DNA of 64,000 bases from Planctomycetota bacterium (GTDB taxonomy: Bacteria > Planctomycetota > JAJSAM01 > JAJVHW01). Made by a program: the position numbers and the translations under genes. The stretch lies in NCBI GenBank assembly GCA_021776825.1, contig JAJFFG010000034.1, positions 49,325 through 113,324 of the forward strand, read 5' to 3'. Under the pieces are notes generated by a model, which worked only from the letters and a program-made list of their open reading frames with translations, had not been told where the DNA came from and made no database searches. Positions 27,715-37,171 of this stretch are shown piece after piece (position 1 is the stretch's first letter; every line of letters begins with the position of its first letter).

Positions 27715-29559
27715 GTGAGCACGAAGGACCGCATCGTCATCGCCAACTGCGGCGGATTCTGGGGCGACGACCCCACCGCCGCGCGGCGTCAGGTCGAGGG
27801 TGGGCCCATCGACTACCTCGTCATGGACTACCTCGCCGAGGTGACCATGGCGATCCTGCAGAAGCAGCGACAGCGTGACCCCTCGAAGGGCTTCGCGGCC
27901 GACTTCCTGCGGCAGATGCGCGACGTGCTCCCCGCGTGCGTCGAGCGCGGAATCACGATTATCAGCAACGCCGGCGGCGTGAACCCGCTGGCCTGTCGCG
28001 ATGCACTCGAGGCGCTCGCGGCCGAACTCGGGATCGCCGATCAGGTGCGCGTCGGTGTGATCTCCGGCGACGACGTCTTCGAGCGGATCGACGAACTTGC
28101 CGATGCGGGTGAGCCGCTGGCGCACATGGACTCCGACCGTCCGCTCGCCGACGTCCGCGACGAGGTCATGTCGGCCAACGTGTACCTCGGGGCGCAGCCG
28201 GTCGTGAAGGCGCTCGCGATGGGCGCGAACGTCGTCATCGCAGGCCGGATCACCGACACCGCCGTGACCATGGCGCCGATGATCCACGAGTTCGGCTGGG
28301 CCGCGGACGACTGGGACAAGATGGCCGCGGGCGTGATCGCCGGCCACATCATCGAGTGCGGCACGCAGTGCACCGGCGGCAACTTCACCGACTGGTACCT
28401 CGTGCCCAGCTTCCGCAACATGGGGTACCCGCTGATCGAGGCGAGTTCCGACGGCACGTTCGTCGTGACGAAGCACCCGAACACCGGTGGCTTGGTCTCC
28501 GTGCACACGGTGAGCGAACAGCTCGTCTACGAGATGGGCTCGCCCGAGTACATCGCACCCGACTGCATCGCTCGCTTCGACTCCATCCAGCTCGAGCCGG
28601 ACGGGCCGGATCGCGTTCGTGTCAGCGGCGCGCGCGGAGCGCCCGCGCCGGAGAAGTTCAAGGTGTCGGTCAGCTTCGCCCACGGCTATCGCGCGTTCGG
28701 ACGACTGCTCGTCTCCGGTCCCCGCGCGCTCGCGAAGTCCATGGTCGTCGCCGACTCGTTCTGGGCCGCCGCTGGCGGCATGGAGCAATTCGAGGATGCG
28801 AAGACGTCGATCATCGGCTGGGACGCGAGTCACCCCCCGTTCAACGAGGACGACGACGAGCCGCCGGAGGTTCTGCTGCAGTTCGCCGTCCGCGACGACG
28901 ACCGTGACAAGATCGAGAACGGCTTCGCGGTGCAGCTCGTGCCGCGCGTGCTCGCGACCGTGCCGGGCATCACGTACCTCGCCGACCAGGGCCGCCCGCG
29001 CGTGTCCGGTGTCGTCGGGTACTGGCCGGCTCTGATCGGGCGCGACAGCCTCGACGTGCGCGTGATCGTCGGGGATCAGGAGGAGAGCGTCACCTCGGCG
29101 GCCCCGGATGCTCCAGCGGAGCCCTTCGCTCCGGGCGAGTCGTCGGCGCTCGTCCCGAACACCGGCCGGCGTACGCTCGTGGCGCTCGAGGAACTGTGTC
29201 TCGCGCGTTCCGGAGACAAGGGCGACACGTGCAACATCGGAGTGATCGCGCGCTGCCCCGAGGTCTACGCCTGGATGCTCCAGCACCTGACGGCCGCGTT
29301 CGTGAAGCAGCGCTTCGACGGCATCTGCCACGGCGAGGTCGAGCGGCACGAGGTGCCGAACCTGCTCGCGATGAACTTCCTGCTGCACGAGAGCCTCGGC
29401 GGCGGCGGCACGCTCTCGCTGCTGCTCGACGCCCAGGGCAAGACGTACGCGCAGTACCTGCTCGCCACCGAGGTCACGGTCGACACCGGACTCGTCGAGC
29501 TGCTGGACGAACTCGACGAGATCGACGGCGCACCGGACGGCGGGAGCGAGATCGAGTGA
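27715..29559 (+). CDS. AtuA-family protein (acyclic terpene utilisation type, DUF1446)
   Basis: A 614-aa protein. The N-terminal domain (residues 5-450) has the DUF1446/AtuA pattern: [53 protein letters not shown]. Residues 480-590 form the smaller C-terminal AtuA-like domain ([19 protein letters not shown]). In Pseudomonas AtuA is needed for citronellol and geraniol use, with unclear biochemistry. GTG start at 27715 with AGGAGG just upstream. It overlaps the phosphotransacylase gene and follows the thiolase, so the set may handle branched acyl-CoA; the substrate is inference. Confidence 0.85.
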   Translation: MSTKDRIVIANCGGFWGDDPTAARRQVEGGPIDYLVMDYLAEVTMAILQKQRQRDPSKGFAADFLRQMRDVLPACVERGITIISNAGGVNPLACRDALEALAAELGIADQVRVGVISGDDVFERIDELADAGEPLAHMDSDRPLADVRDEVMSANVYLGAQPVVKALAMGANVVIAGRITDTAVTMAPMIHEFGWAADDWDKMAAGVIAGHIIECGTQCTGGNFTDWYLVPSFRNMGYPLIEASSDGTFVVTKHPNTGGLVSVHTVSEQLVYEMGSPEYIAPDCIARFDSIQLEPDGPDRVRVSGARGAPAPEKFKVSVSFAHGYRAFGRLLVSGPRALAKSMVVADSFWAAAGGMEQFEDAKTSIIGWDASHPPFNEDDDEPPEVLLQFAVRDDDRDKIENGFAVQLVPRVLATVPGITYLADQGRPRVSGVVGYWPALIGRDSLDVRVIVGDQEESVTSAAPDAPAEPFAPGESSALVPNTGRRTLVALEELCLARSGDKGDTCNIGVIARCPEVYAWMLQHLTAAFVKQRFDGICHGEVERHEVPNLLAMNFLLHESLGGGGTLSLLLDAQGKTYAQYLLATEVTVDTGLVELLDELDEIDGAPDGGSEIE

Positions 29560-30491
29560 GCGACGTTCTGGCGCGTATCCGGGAGCGGGCGCGCGCCGCG
29601 CACTGTCGGATCGTCCTGCCGGAGACGGGCGATGCGCGCGTTCGCGAGGGCGCGGAGATCCTGCGTGACAGTGGTCTGGCGCGACCGATCCTGCCGGACG
29701 CCGCGCTCGTCGACGCGCACCGCGCGCGCTACGCCGAACTGCTGGCCGCGGCTCGCGCGCACAAGGGCATGACGGTCGAGCAGGCGGCTGCCGCTCTCGA
29801 CGATCCACTGCTCTTCGCCGCGCTCATGGTGCGAGCCGGCGACGCCGACGGAGCCGTGGCCGGCGCGGTGGCGACGACGGCCGAGACCGTCCGCGCGGCG
29901 ATCGTCGGCATCGGCCCTGCGCCGGGCATCGCCACCGTGTCGTCGTTCTTTCTCATGGACGTGCCGGCGACCTCGGCCGCGTACGTCTACACCGACTGTG
30001 GCGTCGTCCCCGACCCGACGGCTGAGCAACTCGCCGACATCGCGATCGCCGGCGCCGAGAGTGCGCGCTGCTTTCTGGAGGCCGAGCCGCGTGTCGCGTT
30101 GCTCAGCTTCTCGACGAAGGGCAGCGCGACGCATCCGCGTTCCGAGAAGGTGGCGCGGGCGACTGAGATCGTGCGCGAGCGGGCACCCGAGTTGATCGTC
30201 GATGGTGAACTCCAGGGCGACGCCGCGCTCGCGCCGGACGTCGCCGCACGCAAGGCGCCCCGCAGTCCCGTGGGCGGCCGCGCGAACGTGCTCGTCTTCC
30301 CCGACCTCGACGCCGGGAACATCGCCTACAAGCTGACGCAGCGCCTCGCCGGCGCCACCGCCCTCGGTCCTGTCCTCCAAGGCCTGATGCGACCGATGAA
30401 CGACCTGTCACGCGGGTGCACTGCGCAGGACGTCGCCGACGTGGCGTGCATCACAGCGATCCAGGCGAGCCTCGTGAACAGGCCGCGCTAG
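29556..30491 (+). CDS. Phosphate acetyl/butyryltransferase family enzyme
   Basis: A 311-aa enzyme converting acyl-CoA and phosphate to acyl-phosphate and CoA. Family signatures are [63 protein letters not shown] and [17 protein letters not shown]. It lacks N-terminal DRTGG or other regulatory domains. The GTG start overlaps the AtuA-like TGA (GTGA), so the two are coupled. No acetate or butyrate kinase is seen in the window. Pta and Ptb branches cannot be separated with confidence. Confidence 0.88.
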   Translation: MSDVLARIRERARAAHCRIVLPETGDARVREGAEILRDSGLARPILPDAALVDAHRARYAELLAAARAHKGMTVEQAAAALDDPLLFAALMVRAGDADGAVAGAVATTAETVRAAIVGIGPAPGIATVSSFFLMDVPATSAAYVYTDCGVVPDPTAEQLADIAIAGAESARCFLEAEPRVALLSFSTKGSATHPRSEKVARATEIVRERAPELIVDGELQGDAALAPDVAARKAPRSPVGGRANVLVFPDLDAGNIAYKLTQRLAGATALGPVLQGLMRPMNDLSRGCTAQDVADVACITAIQASLVNRPR

Positions 30492-30492
30492 C

Positions 30493-30888
30493 GTGACGCG
30501 GCGTCGCCTCGCGATCGCTCTCGGCGCGCTCGTGATCCTCGCTCTGGCCGGCATCGCGATGTGGCTTGTGACCACGGCGGCGCCGCACCACGTCTGGGTG
30601 CGCAACACGCTCCGCGTCAATCGCGACGTCGGCGTCCCGCACGTGGTCGCCAACCCGGACGGCGCGGATGCGTTCAAGCTCGATTGGCATCCGGCGTGGG
30701 TGGCCGTGCGTGACGATGCCCAGGTGCGGACCGGTGAGTGGCACGTCACGATCACACGCCGCCGTCGCGGCATCGAGCAGCGCATCGCGAAACTGCTGCG
30801 TCTGAGTACACGCGTCGAGACCTACGCCGAGAGTGGACCTCAACGCGAGGAAGGCCCCTACACCTGGACGCGGTACGAGCGACGCTAG
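30493..30888 (+). CDS. Small single-span membrane protein, unknown
   Basis: A 131-aa protein. A basic N terminus (MTRRRLAIALG) leads into one hydrophobic helix (ALVILALAGIAMWLVTTAA), then a 100-residue extracytoplasmic domain with KLDWHPAWVAVRDDAQV and a basic segment ITRRRRGIEQRI. I do not recognise the family. It starts two bases after the phosphotransacylase stop, so it is likely in the same transcript. Confidence 0.65.
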   Translation: MTRRRLAIALGALVILALAGIAMWLVTTAAPHHVWVRNTLRVNRDVGVPHVVANPDGADAFKLDWHPAWVAVRDDAQVRTGEWHVTITRRRRGIEQRIAKLLRLSTRVETYAESGPQREEGPYTWTRYERR

Positions 30889-30896
30889 AGTCCCGA

Positions 30897-31934
30897 CTAG
30901 CGCCCGGTGCGGAGCCAGCGACCGACGGCATCGCCCAAGATCTCGTGGGCCCGCTCGTTCGGGTGGGGCGCGTGGCGACTGACGATCAGGTCGTCGGCCT
31001 CGAGCCCGCGGAAGTCACCAGCGAGATCGATGGCGTGCGCGCCGAGGCCGCGCGCCAGGTCGACGATGCGACCGTGCTCGGCGGCGTACGGATACTGCGG
31101 ACCCCAGTGCAAGAGGCGCGGCACGACCGCGATCGCCACCGGCACATCGCGCTCGCGACAGATGCCGACGAGGCGCGACAGCCGCTCCGACTGCTGCGCC
31201 CAGAGTTGGTCGTCGAGATGCGCACGCGCCGACTCGTCGTCGAGGCCGACGTCCGAGGGACTGTGATGCCGGTACCACCACGTGTCGTAGAGGAAGGACC
31301 GGTGGTGATTGATCCACGTCGACCGCGATGTTGTCAGCGCGAGGTCCAGCTCGTCGAGTCGCTCGCGCGGGAGCAGGTCCTCCATGTCGTCGAGCGAGTA
31401 GAGAAGCACCACGACGTCGATGCGTGCGCCGCGCACGGAGTCCTGCAGCCACGATGTCTGCTCGGCCGTGGTCCAGTGCGGGTAGCCGACGTTCCAGATC
31501 TCGGTCGCGCCGGGCTGGATCGCGTCGAGCCCGGCGAGCACCCGGTCGCCGACGCGATCGGCGAGCCTCTCGATGCCGAGCCCACCGACGAGCTCGTCGC
31601 CGATGACGGCAATGCGCCGCACGCCTTCGCGCTTGTCGTCGGGCCACGCGTGGTCGCGGAAGCCGTGCGCGTTGAGGTGCGGGTCCCAGTGGCGCAGCCG
31701 CCACGCCCGCCCGGACATCGTGGCGATGCGGACGTCCGGCTCGTCGACGACGTAGCGGAACCACGTCTCACCGAGCAGCGCGACGACGGCCAGCGCCCCC
31801 GCGATCCAGAGCGCGATCGAGAGCGGCTTGGAACGCGCCCGCGCCATGCGTGCGATCACGCAGAGCGACCCCGCCACGAAGACGAAGAGCAGGTAGTCGA
31901 TGACGTACCCGGTCGCGGGCATCTCCGTCGGCAT
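30897..31934 (-). CDS. SGNH-hydrolase-like membrane protein lacking the usual Ser
   Basis: A 345-aa protein. Two hydrophobic helices near the N terminus (YVIDYLLFVFVAGSLCVIA, LWIAGALAVVALLG) precede a periplasmic domain that follows the SGNH/GDSL pattern: RIAVIGDELVGGLGIERLADRV, then EIWNVGYPHWTTAEQ, then the C-terminal HAPHPNERAHEILG. In active members block I reads GDSxxxG with the nucleophile Ser; here it is GDELVGG. The Asp/His pair is kept in altered form. It may be an inactive, binding-only relative. It is convergent with the small membrane protein gene. Confidence 0.7.
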   Translation of the reverse strand: MPTEMPATGYVIDYLLFVFVAGSLCVIARMARARSKPLSIALWIAGALAVVALLGETWFRYVVDEPDVRIATMSGRAWRLRHWDPHLNAHGFRDHAWPDDKREGVRRIAVIGDELVGGLGIERLADRVGDRVLAGLDAIQPGATEIWNVGYPHWTTAEQTSWLQDSVRGARIDVVVLLYSLDDMEDLLPRERLDELDLALTTSRSTWINHHRSFLYDTWWYRHHSPSDVGLDDESARAHLDDQLWAQQSERLSRLVGICRERDVPVAIAVVPRLLHWGPQYPYAAEHGRIVDLARGLGAHAIDLAGDFRGLEADDLIVSRHAPHPNERAHEILGDAVGRWLRTGR

Positions 31935-31966
31935 GCGCAGACTCTACCGCGAGCGCGGAGCCACGC

Positions 31967-33016
31967 TCACGAGCCGGTGGTCTCGCTTCGCAGGCCCTCG
32001 CTTGCGGCGTCGAGCTCGCTCCGCTCTTCGGCGGTGAGGTTCTCGATGCCGCCGACCTCGTTGATCCGGTCGAGCAGCACGTCGATGCGCTCCTGCAGCC
32101 GTCGGCGTCGAGCGGCGCTGCTCTCGGGGCGCGTCTCCGGCTTGGCCTCACGCTCCTTTCCCGGTGAGGCGAGCGCCGCGTCGAGTCCCTCGCTCAGCGC
32201 GTCTTCGTCGAGGAAGTCGGGCGCAGCCGGGCGCTCGCGCAGCAGGTCGGCGTGTGCGGCCTGGCGCGACGTCGTGAGGAACTGCGCCGTGAAGAGCAGT
32301 CGCTGTGCCGACATGAGGTTCACGATGCCGACCGCGATCAGCAGCAGGGCCCAGGCGACGCTGCTCGCGCCACCGCTGAGTAGCATGGCGAGTCCGGCGA
32401 GGCCCATGGCGATCGCGCCGGCGTAGCCCGCGTACGCGCTCCAGATCTCGGCGCGCTGCACGCTGGTTCGCGCGGCAATGGCGCCGCGCAGGAAGCGACC
32501 GCCGTCGAGCGGATAGAACGGCAGCAGGTTGAGGACGGCGAGCGCCGCGTTGCCGAGCAGGAACACCTCCGTGCCCACGCGCCACGGCGCCACGGCGTCG
32601 GCCGGAGCCATCGCGAACGCGATCCACGCCGGACCGATCCACAGTGCGTGCACGGCCGGTCCCGCGAGCGCGCAGAGCATCTCTCCGCGCGGCGAGGCGG
32701 TCGGCGGGTCGTCGTGTCCGAGCGGTCCGAACGGCGAGATCAGGACGACGCCGGCCGGGACGCCGAGACGTCGTGCGGCCCACACGTGCGCCATCTCGTG
32801 CGTCCACACGAGCACGGAGTACGCCAGCGTCCAGAACGCCGTCCACCCGATTGCCTCGGGAGCCGGGAGCGACCGTCCGATGAGCGCCAGCAGAGCCAAC
32901 GGCACGACGGTCATCGACCAGTGCACGAAGACGTCGGCACCGAACACGCGCGCCACCGGCACCGCAGCACCGATCGCGCGGTGATGCATGGGATGGTCGT
33001 AACGTGGCGTGCTCAC
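31967..33016 (-). CDS. Site-2-protease-like M50 membrane metalloprotease
   Basis: A 349-aa polytopic protein. The zinc motif HEMAH is within a membrane segment (VLVWTHEMAHVWAARRLGVPAG), and the third ligand region is NLLPFYPLDGGRFLRG. This is the M50 (S2P/SpoIVFB-like) arrangement for intramembrane proteolysis. Six or so hydrophobic segments are followed by an acidic/basic cytoplasmic tail with RRRRLQERIDVLLDRINEVGG, likely helical. Substrate unknown; such proteases often cut anti-sigma factors, none of which is adjacent. GTG start at 33016. Confidence 0.85.
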   Translation of the reverse strand: MSTPRYDHPMHHRAIGAAVPVARVFGADVFVHWSMTVVPLALLALIGRSLPAPEAIGWTAFWTLAYSVLVWTHEMAHVWAARRLGVPAGVVLISPFGPLGHDDPPTASPRGEMLCALAGPAVHALWIGPAWIAFAMAPADAVAPWRVGTEVFLLGNAALAVLNLLPFYPLDGGRFLRGAIAARTSVQRAEIWSAYAGYAGAIAMGLAGLAMLLSGGASSVAWALLLIAVGIVNLMSAQRLLFTAQFLTTSRQAAHADLLRERPAAPDFLDEDALSEGLDAALASPGKEREAKPETRPESSAARRRRLQERIDVLLDRINEVGGIENLTAEERSELDAASEGLRSETTGS

Positions 33017-33067
33017 AGTTGGCTCATCTGGCAGCCTATCACCCGTCGGTGATCCGCGTCCCGTCTC

Positions 33068-33499
33068 TCACTGGGACGGTCGCCCTTCTGGGCTTGCAGC
33101 GTCGTTGAACCCCAGCGCGACGAGCAGGCAGGGTCCTCCCGCGATCACGTTCATGCCCAGCCCGACGGCCCGCGCCACCGCCGCCTCGCTCTCGGCTCCT
33201 GGCTGCATCCAGACGTGGCGAATGCCGAGGCGCGCCATGTCCTCGACGACCCGCTCGGTGATCCCTGGTGGCGTCACAATCGTGACAGCTTCGATGCCAT
33301 CCGGTGCCTGCGCGAGCGAAGGGAACGCCGCCACACCCTCGACCTCCGCCGCCTTGGGGTTCAGCGCCACCACGTCGCGATCGTGCTGCAGGTAGCAACG
33401 CAGGCACTTGTTGCCGTACTTGCTGCGATCGGTCGATGCCCCCGCGACGGCGAAGCGCGTCTGGTCGAGGAACGCGGCGATCCGTTCGTTCGTGTCCAC
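33068..33499 (-). CDS. CoA-binding domain protein (YccU-like)
   Basis: A 143-aa Rossmann-fold protein: FAVAGASTDRSKYGNK at the N terminus, VVALNPKAAEVEGV, VTIVTPPGITERVVEDMARLG, HVWMQPGAESEAA. This is the stand-alone CoA_binding family seen in succinyl-CoA synthetase alpha subunits. It is thought to bind CoA or NAD; its role is not settled. I chose GTG 33499 because GGTGGAG lies upstream and the family starts near there; an in-frame start at 33574 would add 25 residues without family character. Confidence 0.85.
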   Translation of the reverse strand: MDTNERIAAFLDQTRFAVAGASTDRSKYGNKCLRCYLQHDRDVVALNPKAAEVEGVAAFPSLAQAPDGIEAVTIVTPPGITERVVEDMARLGIRHVWMQPGAESEAAVARAVGLGMNVIAGGPCLLVALGFNDAASPEGRPSQ

Positions 33500-33722
33500 T
33501 GCGTTCAACTCCACCGGTGAGGGTCTTCGATGCGCGGTCTTCGTGGCGTGCGTCGCGCGATCCGTCCACGTCAACGCGCGTCAGGACGGAAACCTTTCGG
33601 GGTGTTCCACTGACTGCGAGAGTGCGCGACCGCTCGCTCGCGCGCGAGGATCACCCGCGCGGAGATGACGACACCCGCGCCACGATGAAGACCCCCGGCG
33701 CCTGGATGAGGACAACGGAACG

Positions 33723-35465
33723 ATGAGCTCCTTCCACGATCCCTTCCGCGCCGCCATCCGCAGTGCCGTTCGCGGCGCCCTCGACCTGCCGGCTGACGCC
33801 GAGGTCCAGCTCGGCGCGCCGCCGAACCCCGCGATGGGCGACGTCGCCGTGCCGATGTTCCCGTACGCGCGCACGCTGCGGAACGCGCCGCCACGCATCG
33901 CGCAGGCGGTTGTCGCTGCGTTCGAGCCTGGCGGTGGCGTGTCCGAGGCGACGGCTGCCGGTCCGTACGTGAATTTCCGGCTCGACAGGTCGGCGTTCCT
34001 CGCGTGGGTGCTCGAGACGATCGATGCGCGCGGCGACGCGTACGGCCACGTCGACGCGCCGCTGCTGCGTGACGACGGTGAGCAGCGCACGGTTGTCATC
34101 GACTTCTCGTCGCCGAACATCAGCAAGCACCTCGCGTATCACCACATCCGCTCGACGATGATCGGCAACGCGTTGTGTCGGATCCACCGCGCGCTCGGTT
34201 GGCGGGCGATCGGCTTCAACTTCCTCGGCGATTGGGGCACCACGCACGGGATGCTGCTCGCCGCGTGGACGCGTGCCGACGCCGACCTGGATCTCGACGA
34301 GGACGGCGTCACGAAGCTGAACGAGATGTACGTCGCGTTCCGCGAGGCGATGAAGACCGACCCGTCGCTCGAGGGCGAGGCTCGCGCGTGGTTTGCGCGA
34401 CTCGAGCAGGGCGACGCCGAGGCTCGCGCACTCTGGGAGCGCTTCCGCGCCGTCTCGTTGGCTGAGTTCGAGAAGGTCTACGCGCGGCTCGGGGTCACGT
34501 TCGAGGCCGTCTGCGGCGAGAGCTTCTACGAGGACCGCATGGAGCCGGTGATCGAGCACCTCTCCGCGCAGGGCCTGACGGCGATCGACGACGGTGCGCT
34601 CGTGGTGGACCTGTCGGAGCAGGGCATGCCGCCGTGCCTCTTGAAGAAGCAGGACGGCGCCACGCTCTACGCGACGCGCGACATCGCGTCGGCCGTGCAT
34701 CGGCACGAGGAGTGGCAGTTCGACCGTGCGCTCTACGTGGTCGGCAAGGGCCAGACGCTGCACTTCAAGCAGTGGTTCGCGGTCGTCGAGAAGGGCGGTT
34801 ACGCGTTCGCCGGGCGCATGGAGCACACCGCCTTCGGTCAGATCCGGATGGGCGGCGTGAAGGTCTCGTCCCGCGATGGCGCCGTGCGGCTGCACGACGT
34901 GCTCGACCGTGCATCGGAGGAGATCGGGGCGGTCATCGCCGAGAAGAACCCGACGATGTCCGCGGAGCGCCGTCACGAGGTCGCACAGCAGGTCGGCTAC
35001 GGCGCGATCGTGTTCGCAGATCTCAGTCGCGAGCGCGAACGCGACGTCGAGTTCGACTGGGACCGGCTCCTTTCGTTCGAAGGCGACACGGGTCCGTACT
35101 GCCAATACCAGCACGCGCGCATCGCGAGCATCGTCCGCAAGGCCGGCCGCGAGCTCGGGGGCGCGGACCTGTCGCTGCTCACGACCGATGATGAGTGGCA
35201 GGTCGCGTTGCTGTTGGCGGCGTTCCCCGAGCGCGTCGAGAAGGCCGGCAAGCGCGCGGAGCCGCACTGGGTCGCGGGCTACGTGCTCGAGCTCTGTCGT
35301 GCGTTCAGCTCGTGGTACGCGCAGGGCAGCCAGGACCCCGCGCTGAAGGTCAACTGCGCTGACGACGACACCGCACGTGCACGACTCGCGCTCGCACACG
35401 CCGTTCAGCAGACGCTGCGTAACGCGCTCGACCTGCTCGGGCTGGCGGCGCCGGAAGAGATGTGA
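33723..35465 (+). CDS. argS: Arginyl-tRNA synthetase with a variant HIGH motif
   Basis: A 580-aa class I synthetase charging tRNA-Arg. Order: N-terminal additional domain (1-100), catalytic Rossmann fold, KMSKS-equivalent KVSSRDGAVRL near residue 380, and DALR-type anticodon-binding C-terminal domain (DTGPYCQYQHARIASI onward). The HIGH box, usually HVGH after SPN, reads SKHLAYHHIRST, so the first His and the Gly are replaced. Downstream FLGDWGTTHG is normal. All other core motifs are intact, so it should be active; a similar 'xxHH' form probably defines a subfamily. It overlaps the nudix gene. Confidence 0.95.
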   Translation: MSSFHDPFRAAIRSAVRGALDLPADAEVQLGAPPNPAMGDVAVPMFPYARTLRNAPPRIAQAVVAAFEPGGGVSEATAAGPYVNFRLDRSAFLAWVLETIDARGDAYGHVDAPLLRDDGEQRTVVIDFSSPNISKHLAYHHIRSTMIGNALCRIHRALGWRAIGFNFLGDWGTTHGMLLAAWTRADADLDLDEDGVTKLNEMYVAFREAMKTDPSLEGEARAWFARLEQGDAEARALWERFRAVSLAEFEKVYARLGVTFEAVCGESFYEDRMEPVIEHLSAQGLTAIDDGALVVDLSEQGMPPCLLKKQDGATLYATRDIASAVHRHEEWQFDRALYVVGKGQTLHFKQWFAVVEKGGYAFAGRMEHTAFGQIRMGGVKVSSRDGAVRLHDVLDRASEEIGAVIAEKNPTMSAERRHEVAQQVGYGAIVFADLSRERERDVEFDWDRLLSFEGDTGPYCQYQHARIASIVRKAGRELGGADLSLLTTDDEWQVALLLAAFPERVEKAGKRAEPHWVAGYVLELCRAFSSWYAQGSQDPALKVNCADDDTARARLALAHAVQQTLRNALDLLGLAAPEEM

Positions 35466-36025
35466 TGGGCGAGCGCGAGGTCGTCCGTCGGGAGACGATC
35501 CTCGACCACGCGTACGCGACCATCCGCCTCGACACCGAGCGCGCGCCGGACGGTCAGGAGCACACGTACATCTGGGGCACCGGCCCCGATGTCGTCTATG
35601 CGGTACCGCTCTTCGCGGACGGATCGGTGCTGCTCAATCGTCAGCGGCGCTACGGCCTCGAGGAGCCGTCGCTCGAGGTCCCGGGCGGGCACGTCGATCC
35701 GGGCGAGGAGCCGCCTGTAGCCGCCGCCCGCGAACTCGCCGAAGAGACCGGCCTACGCTCTGCGCGCGTGACCCCGTTGCTCTCGTGCCTGATGGCGATC
35801 AAGTTCCAGCAGCGCATGCACTTCTACCTCGCCGAGGACCTGACCGACGGAGCGCCGGACCGCGACGCGGACGAGGAGATCGAGACGGTGCGCATGCCGC
35901 TTGCCGAGGCCGTCGCGAAGGCGCTCGCCGGTGACGTCCTGCACGGACCGTCGGTGACAGCACTGCTGCTCGTCGAGCGTCGCGCGCGAGCGGGCATCGA
36001 CCGGGGCCGGGACACCTCCAACTAA
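35465..36025 (+). CDS. NUDIX hydrolase (ADP-ribose pyrophosphatase-like)
   Basis: A 186-aa hydrolase of nucleoside diphosphate-X compounds. The Nudix box is complete: GGHVDPGEEPPVAAARELAE continuing to ETGL. The fold before it (YIWGTGPDVVYAVPLF, LLNRQRRYGLEEPSLEVPGG) matches ADP-ribose pyrophosphatases. The ATG at 35465 overlaps the argS TGA (TGATG), so they form an operon. The last four residues DTSN and the TAA are encoded by the left arm of a 28-bp inverted repeat. Confidence 0.9.
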   Translation: MGEREVVRRETILDHAYATIRLDTERAPDGQEHTYIWGTGPDVVYAVPLFADGSVLLNRQRRYGLEEPSLEVPGGHVDPGEEPPVAAARELAEETGLRSARVTPLLSCLMAIKFQQRMHFYLAEDLTDGAPDRDADEEIETVRMPLAEAVAKALAGDVLHGPSVTALLLVERRARAGIDRGRDTSN

Positions 36026-36097
36026 TCAACTAACTCGCAGCGGTTGCTAGATGGGAGGCCGCGGCTGGAGAGTTAGTTGATTAGTTGGAGGTGTCCC
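36009..36097. repeat. Perfect 28-bp inverted repeat spanning two convergent stop codons
   Basis: Arms at 36009-36036 and 36070-36097 are exact complements separated by 33 bp. The left arm contains the nudix TAA (36023-36025) and the right arm contains the lpxD TAA on the other strand (36081-36083). Each protein therefore ends in the same residues, RDTSN. The structure would work as a bidirectional terminator. Related sequence lies at the 3' end of the metalloprotease gene near 61.2 kb, so it may be a mobile repeat rather than a local terminator. Confidence 0.8.
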
Positions 36098-37121
36098 GAG
36101 GTTCCCCAGAGCCGCCCTCGACCATCTTCCGCAGCCGACGCAGATCCTTGCGCATCTCCGGCAGGTGTCGCGCCGACGCGACCATGCGACGCCACGCGTC
36201 GAGCGGCATATGCGGGTAGCCGGCCACGATCGCGCCGTCGGCGATGTCGCCGGTGATGACACCGACGCCGGCCACCGTCGCGCCCTTGCCGACGCGTGCG
36301 TGGCCGGCCGACCCCGCGCGCCCGCCGAACACGCTGAAGTCGCCGATCTCGGTGCTGCCCGCGAGCGCGACCTGGCCGCAGAGCAGGACGTGGCGGCCGA
36401 TGCGGCAGTTGTGACCGACCATGACCTGGTCGTCGATCTTCGACCCGTCGCCGACCGTCGTCGGGTCGAGCGTGCCGCCGTCGATGCACGCGTTGGCACC
36501 GATCTCGACGTCATCGCCGATCTCGACACCGCCGACCTGCGGGATCTTCGTGTGGCCGTCGCCCGACGAGGCGTAGCCGAACCCGTCGGCACCGATCACG
36601 GCGCCCGAGTGCACGATGCTCCGGGCGCCGATGCGCACGCGGGCGTAGAGCACGACGCGCGGCCGCAGAACGGCTCCCTCGCCGATCGAGCTGCCCGCCC
36701 CGACGTACGCGCCCGCACCCACGACGGCGTTGGTCCCGATCTCAGCCCGCTCGTCGACGACTGCGAACGGTCCGATCGAGGCTCCGTCGCCGATGGCCGC
36801 CGAGGCGTGGACGACGGCGAACTCCGACACTCCGGGGGCGGGCGTCGCCTCCGGATGGAGACGAGCGAGCACCGCGGCCACCGCCGCATGGGGCTCGGCG
36901 TGGACGATGGCGTCGCGGCCACCGACGTCGAGGCCCTCGGGGGCCACGACCGCGCCGGCCTCGCAGCCCGCGAGACGCGCGAGGGTCTTCTCGTTCGCGA
37001 CGAACGTCAGGTCGTTGGGTCCCGCTCGTTCGAGTGACGCCACGCCGCGGATGCAACGTGCGCCGTCGCCGGCGAGACGTCCGCCGGTCAGCTCCGCAAT
37101 CTCTCTGAGAGTGAGCTCCAT
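36081..37121 (-). CDS. lpxD: UDP-3-O-acylglucosamine N-acyltransferase
   Basis: This enzyme adds the second acyl chain in lipid A biosynthesis. The product is 346 aa: an N-terminal LpxD domain (LREIAELTGGRLAGDG, LTFVANEKTLARL) followed by a left-handed beta-helix of hexapeptide repeats (VVHASAAIGDGASIGPFAVV, GARSIVHSGAVIGADGFGYA, IDDQVMVGHNCRIGRHV). The catalytic His is in VMVGHNCRIG. The C terminus is helical. No lpxA or fabZ is next to it. ATG 37121; it is divergent from the tiny lipoprotein gene. It indicates a lipid A-containing outer membrane. Confidence 0.93.
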   Translation of the reverse strand: MELTLREIAELTGGRLAGDGARCIRGVASLERAGPNDLTFVANEKTLARLAGCEAGAVVAPEGLDVGGRDAIVHAEPHAAVAAVLARLHPEATPAPGVSEFAVVHASAAIGDGASIGPFAVVDERAEIGTNAVVGAGAYVGAGSSIGEGAVLRPRVVLYARVRIGARSIVHSGAVIGADGFGYASSGDGHTKIPQVGGVEIGDDVEIGANACIDGGTLDPTTVGDGSKIDDQVMVGHNCRIGRHVLLCGQVALAGSTEIGDFSVFGGRAGSAGHARVGKGATVAGVGVITGDIADGAIVAGYPHMPLDAWRRMVASARHLPEMRKDLRRLRKMVEGGSGEPRDTSN

Positions 37122-37171
37122 CGCCGACGAGTCTCGCACGCCGTCCCGCTGCGTCGCGATAACCTGCGGAG

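Noticed and set aside
36009..36097. The GTTAGTT/AACTAAC motifs as integron attC core sites.
   Set aside because: The bases after GTT do not fit GTTRRRY, there is no integron integrase, and the symmetric 28-bp arms are not attC-like.
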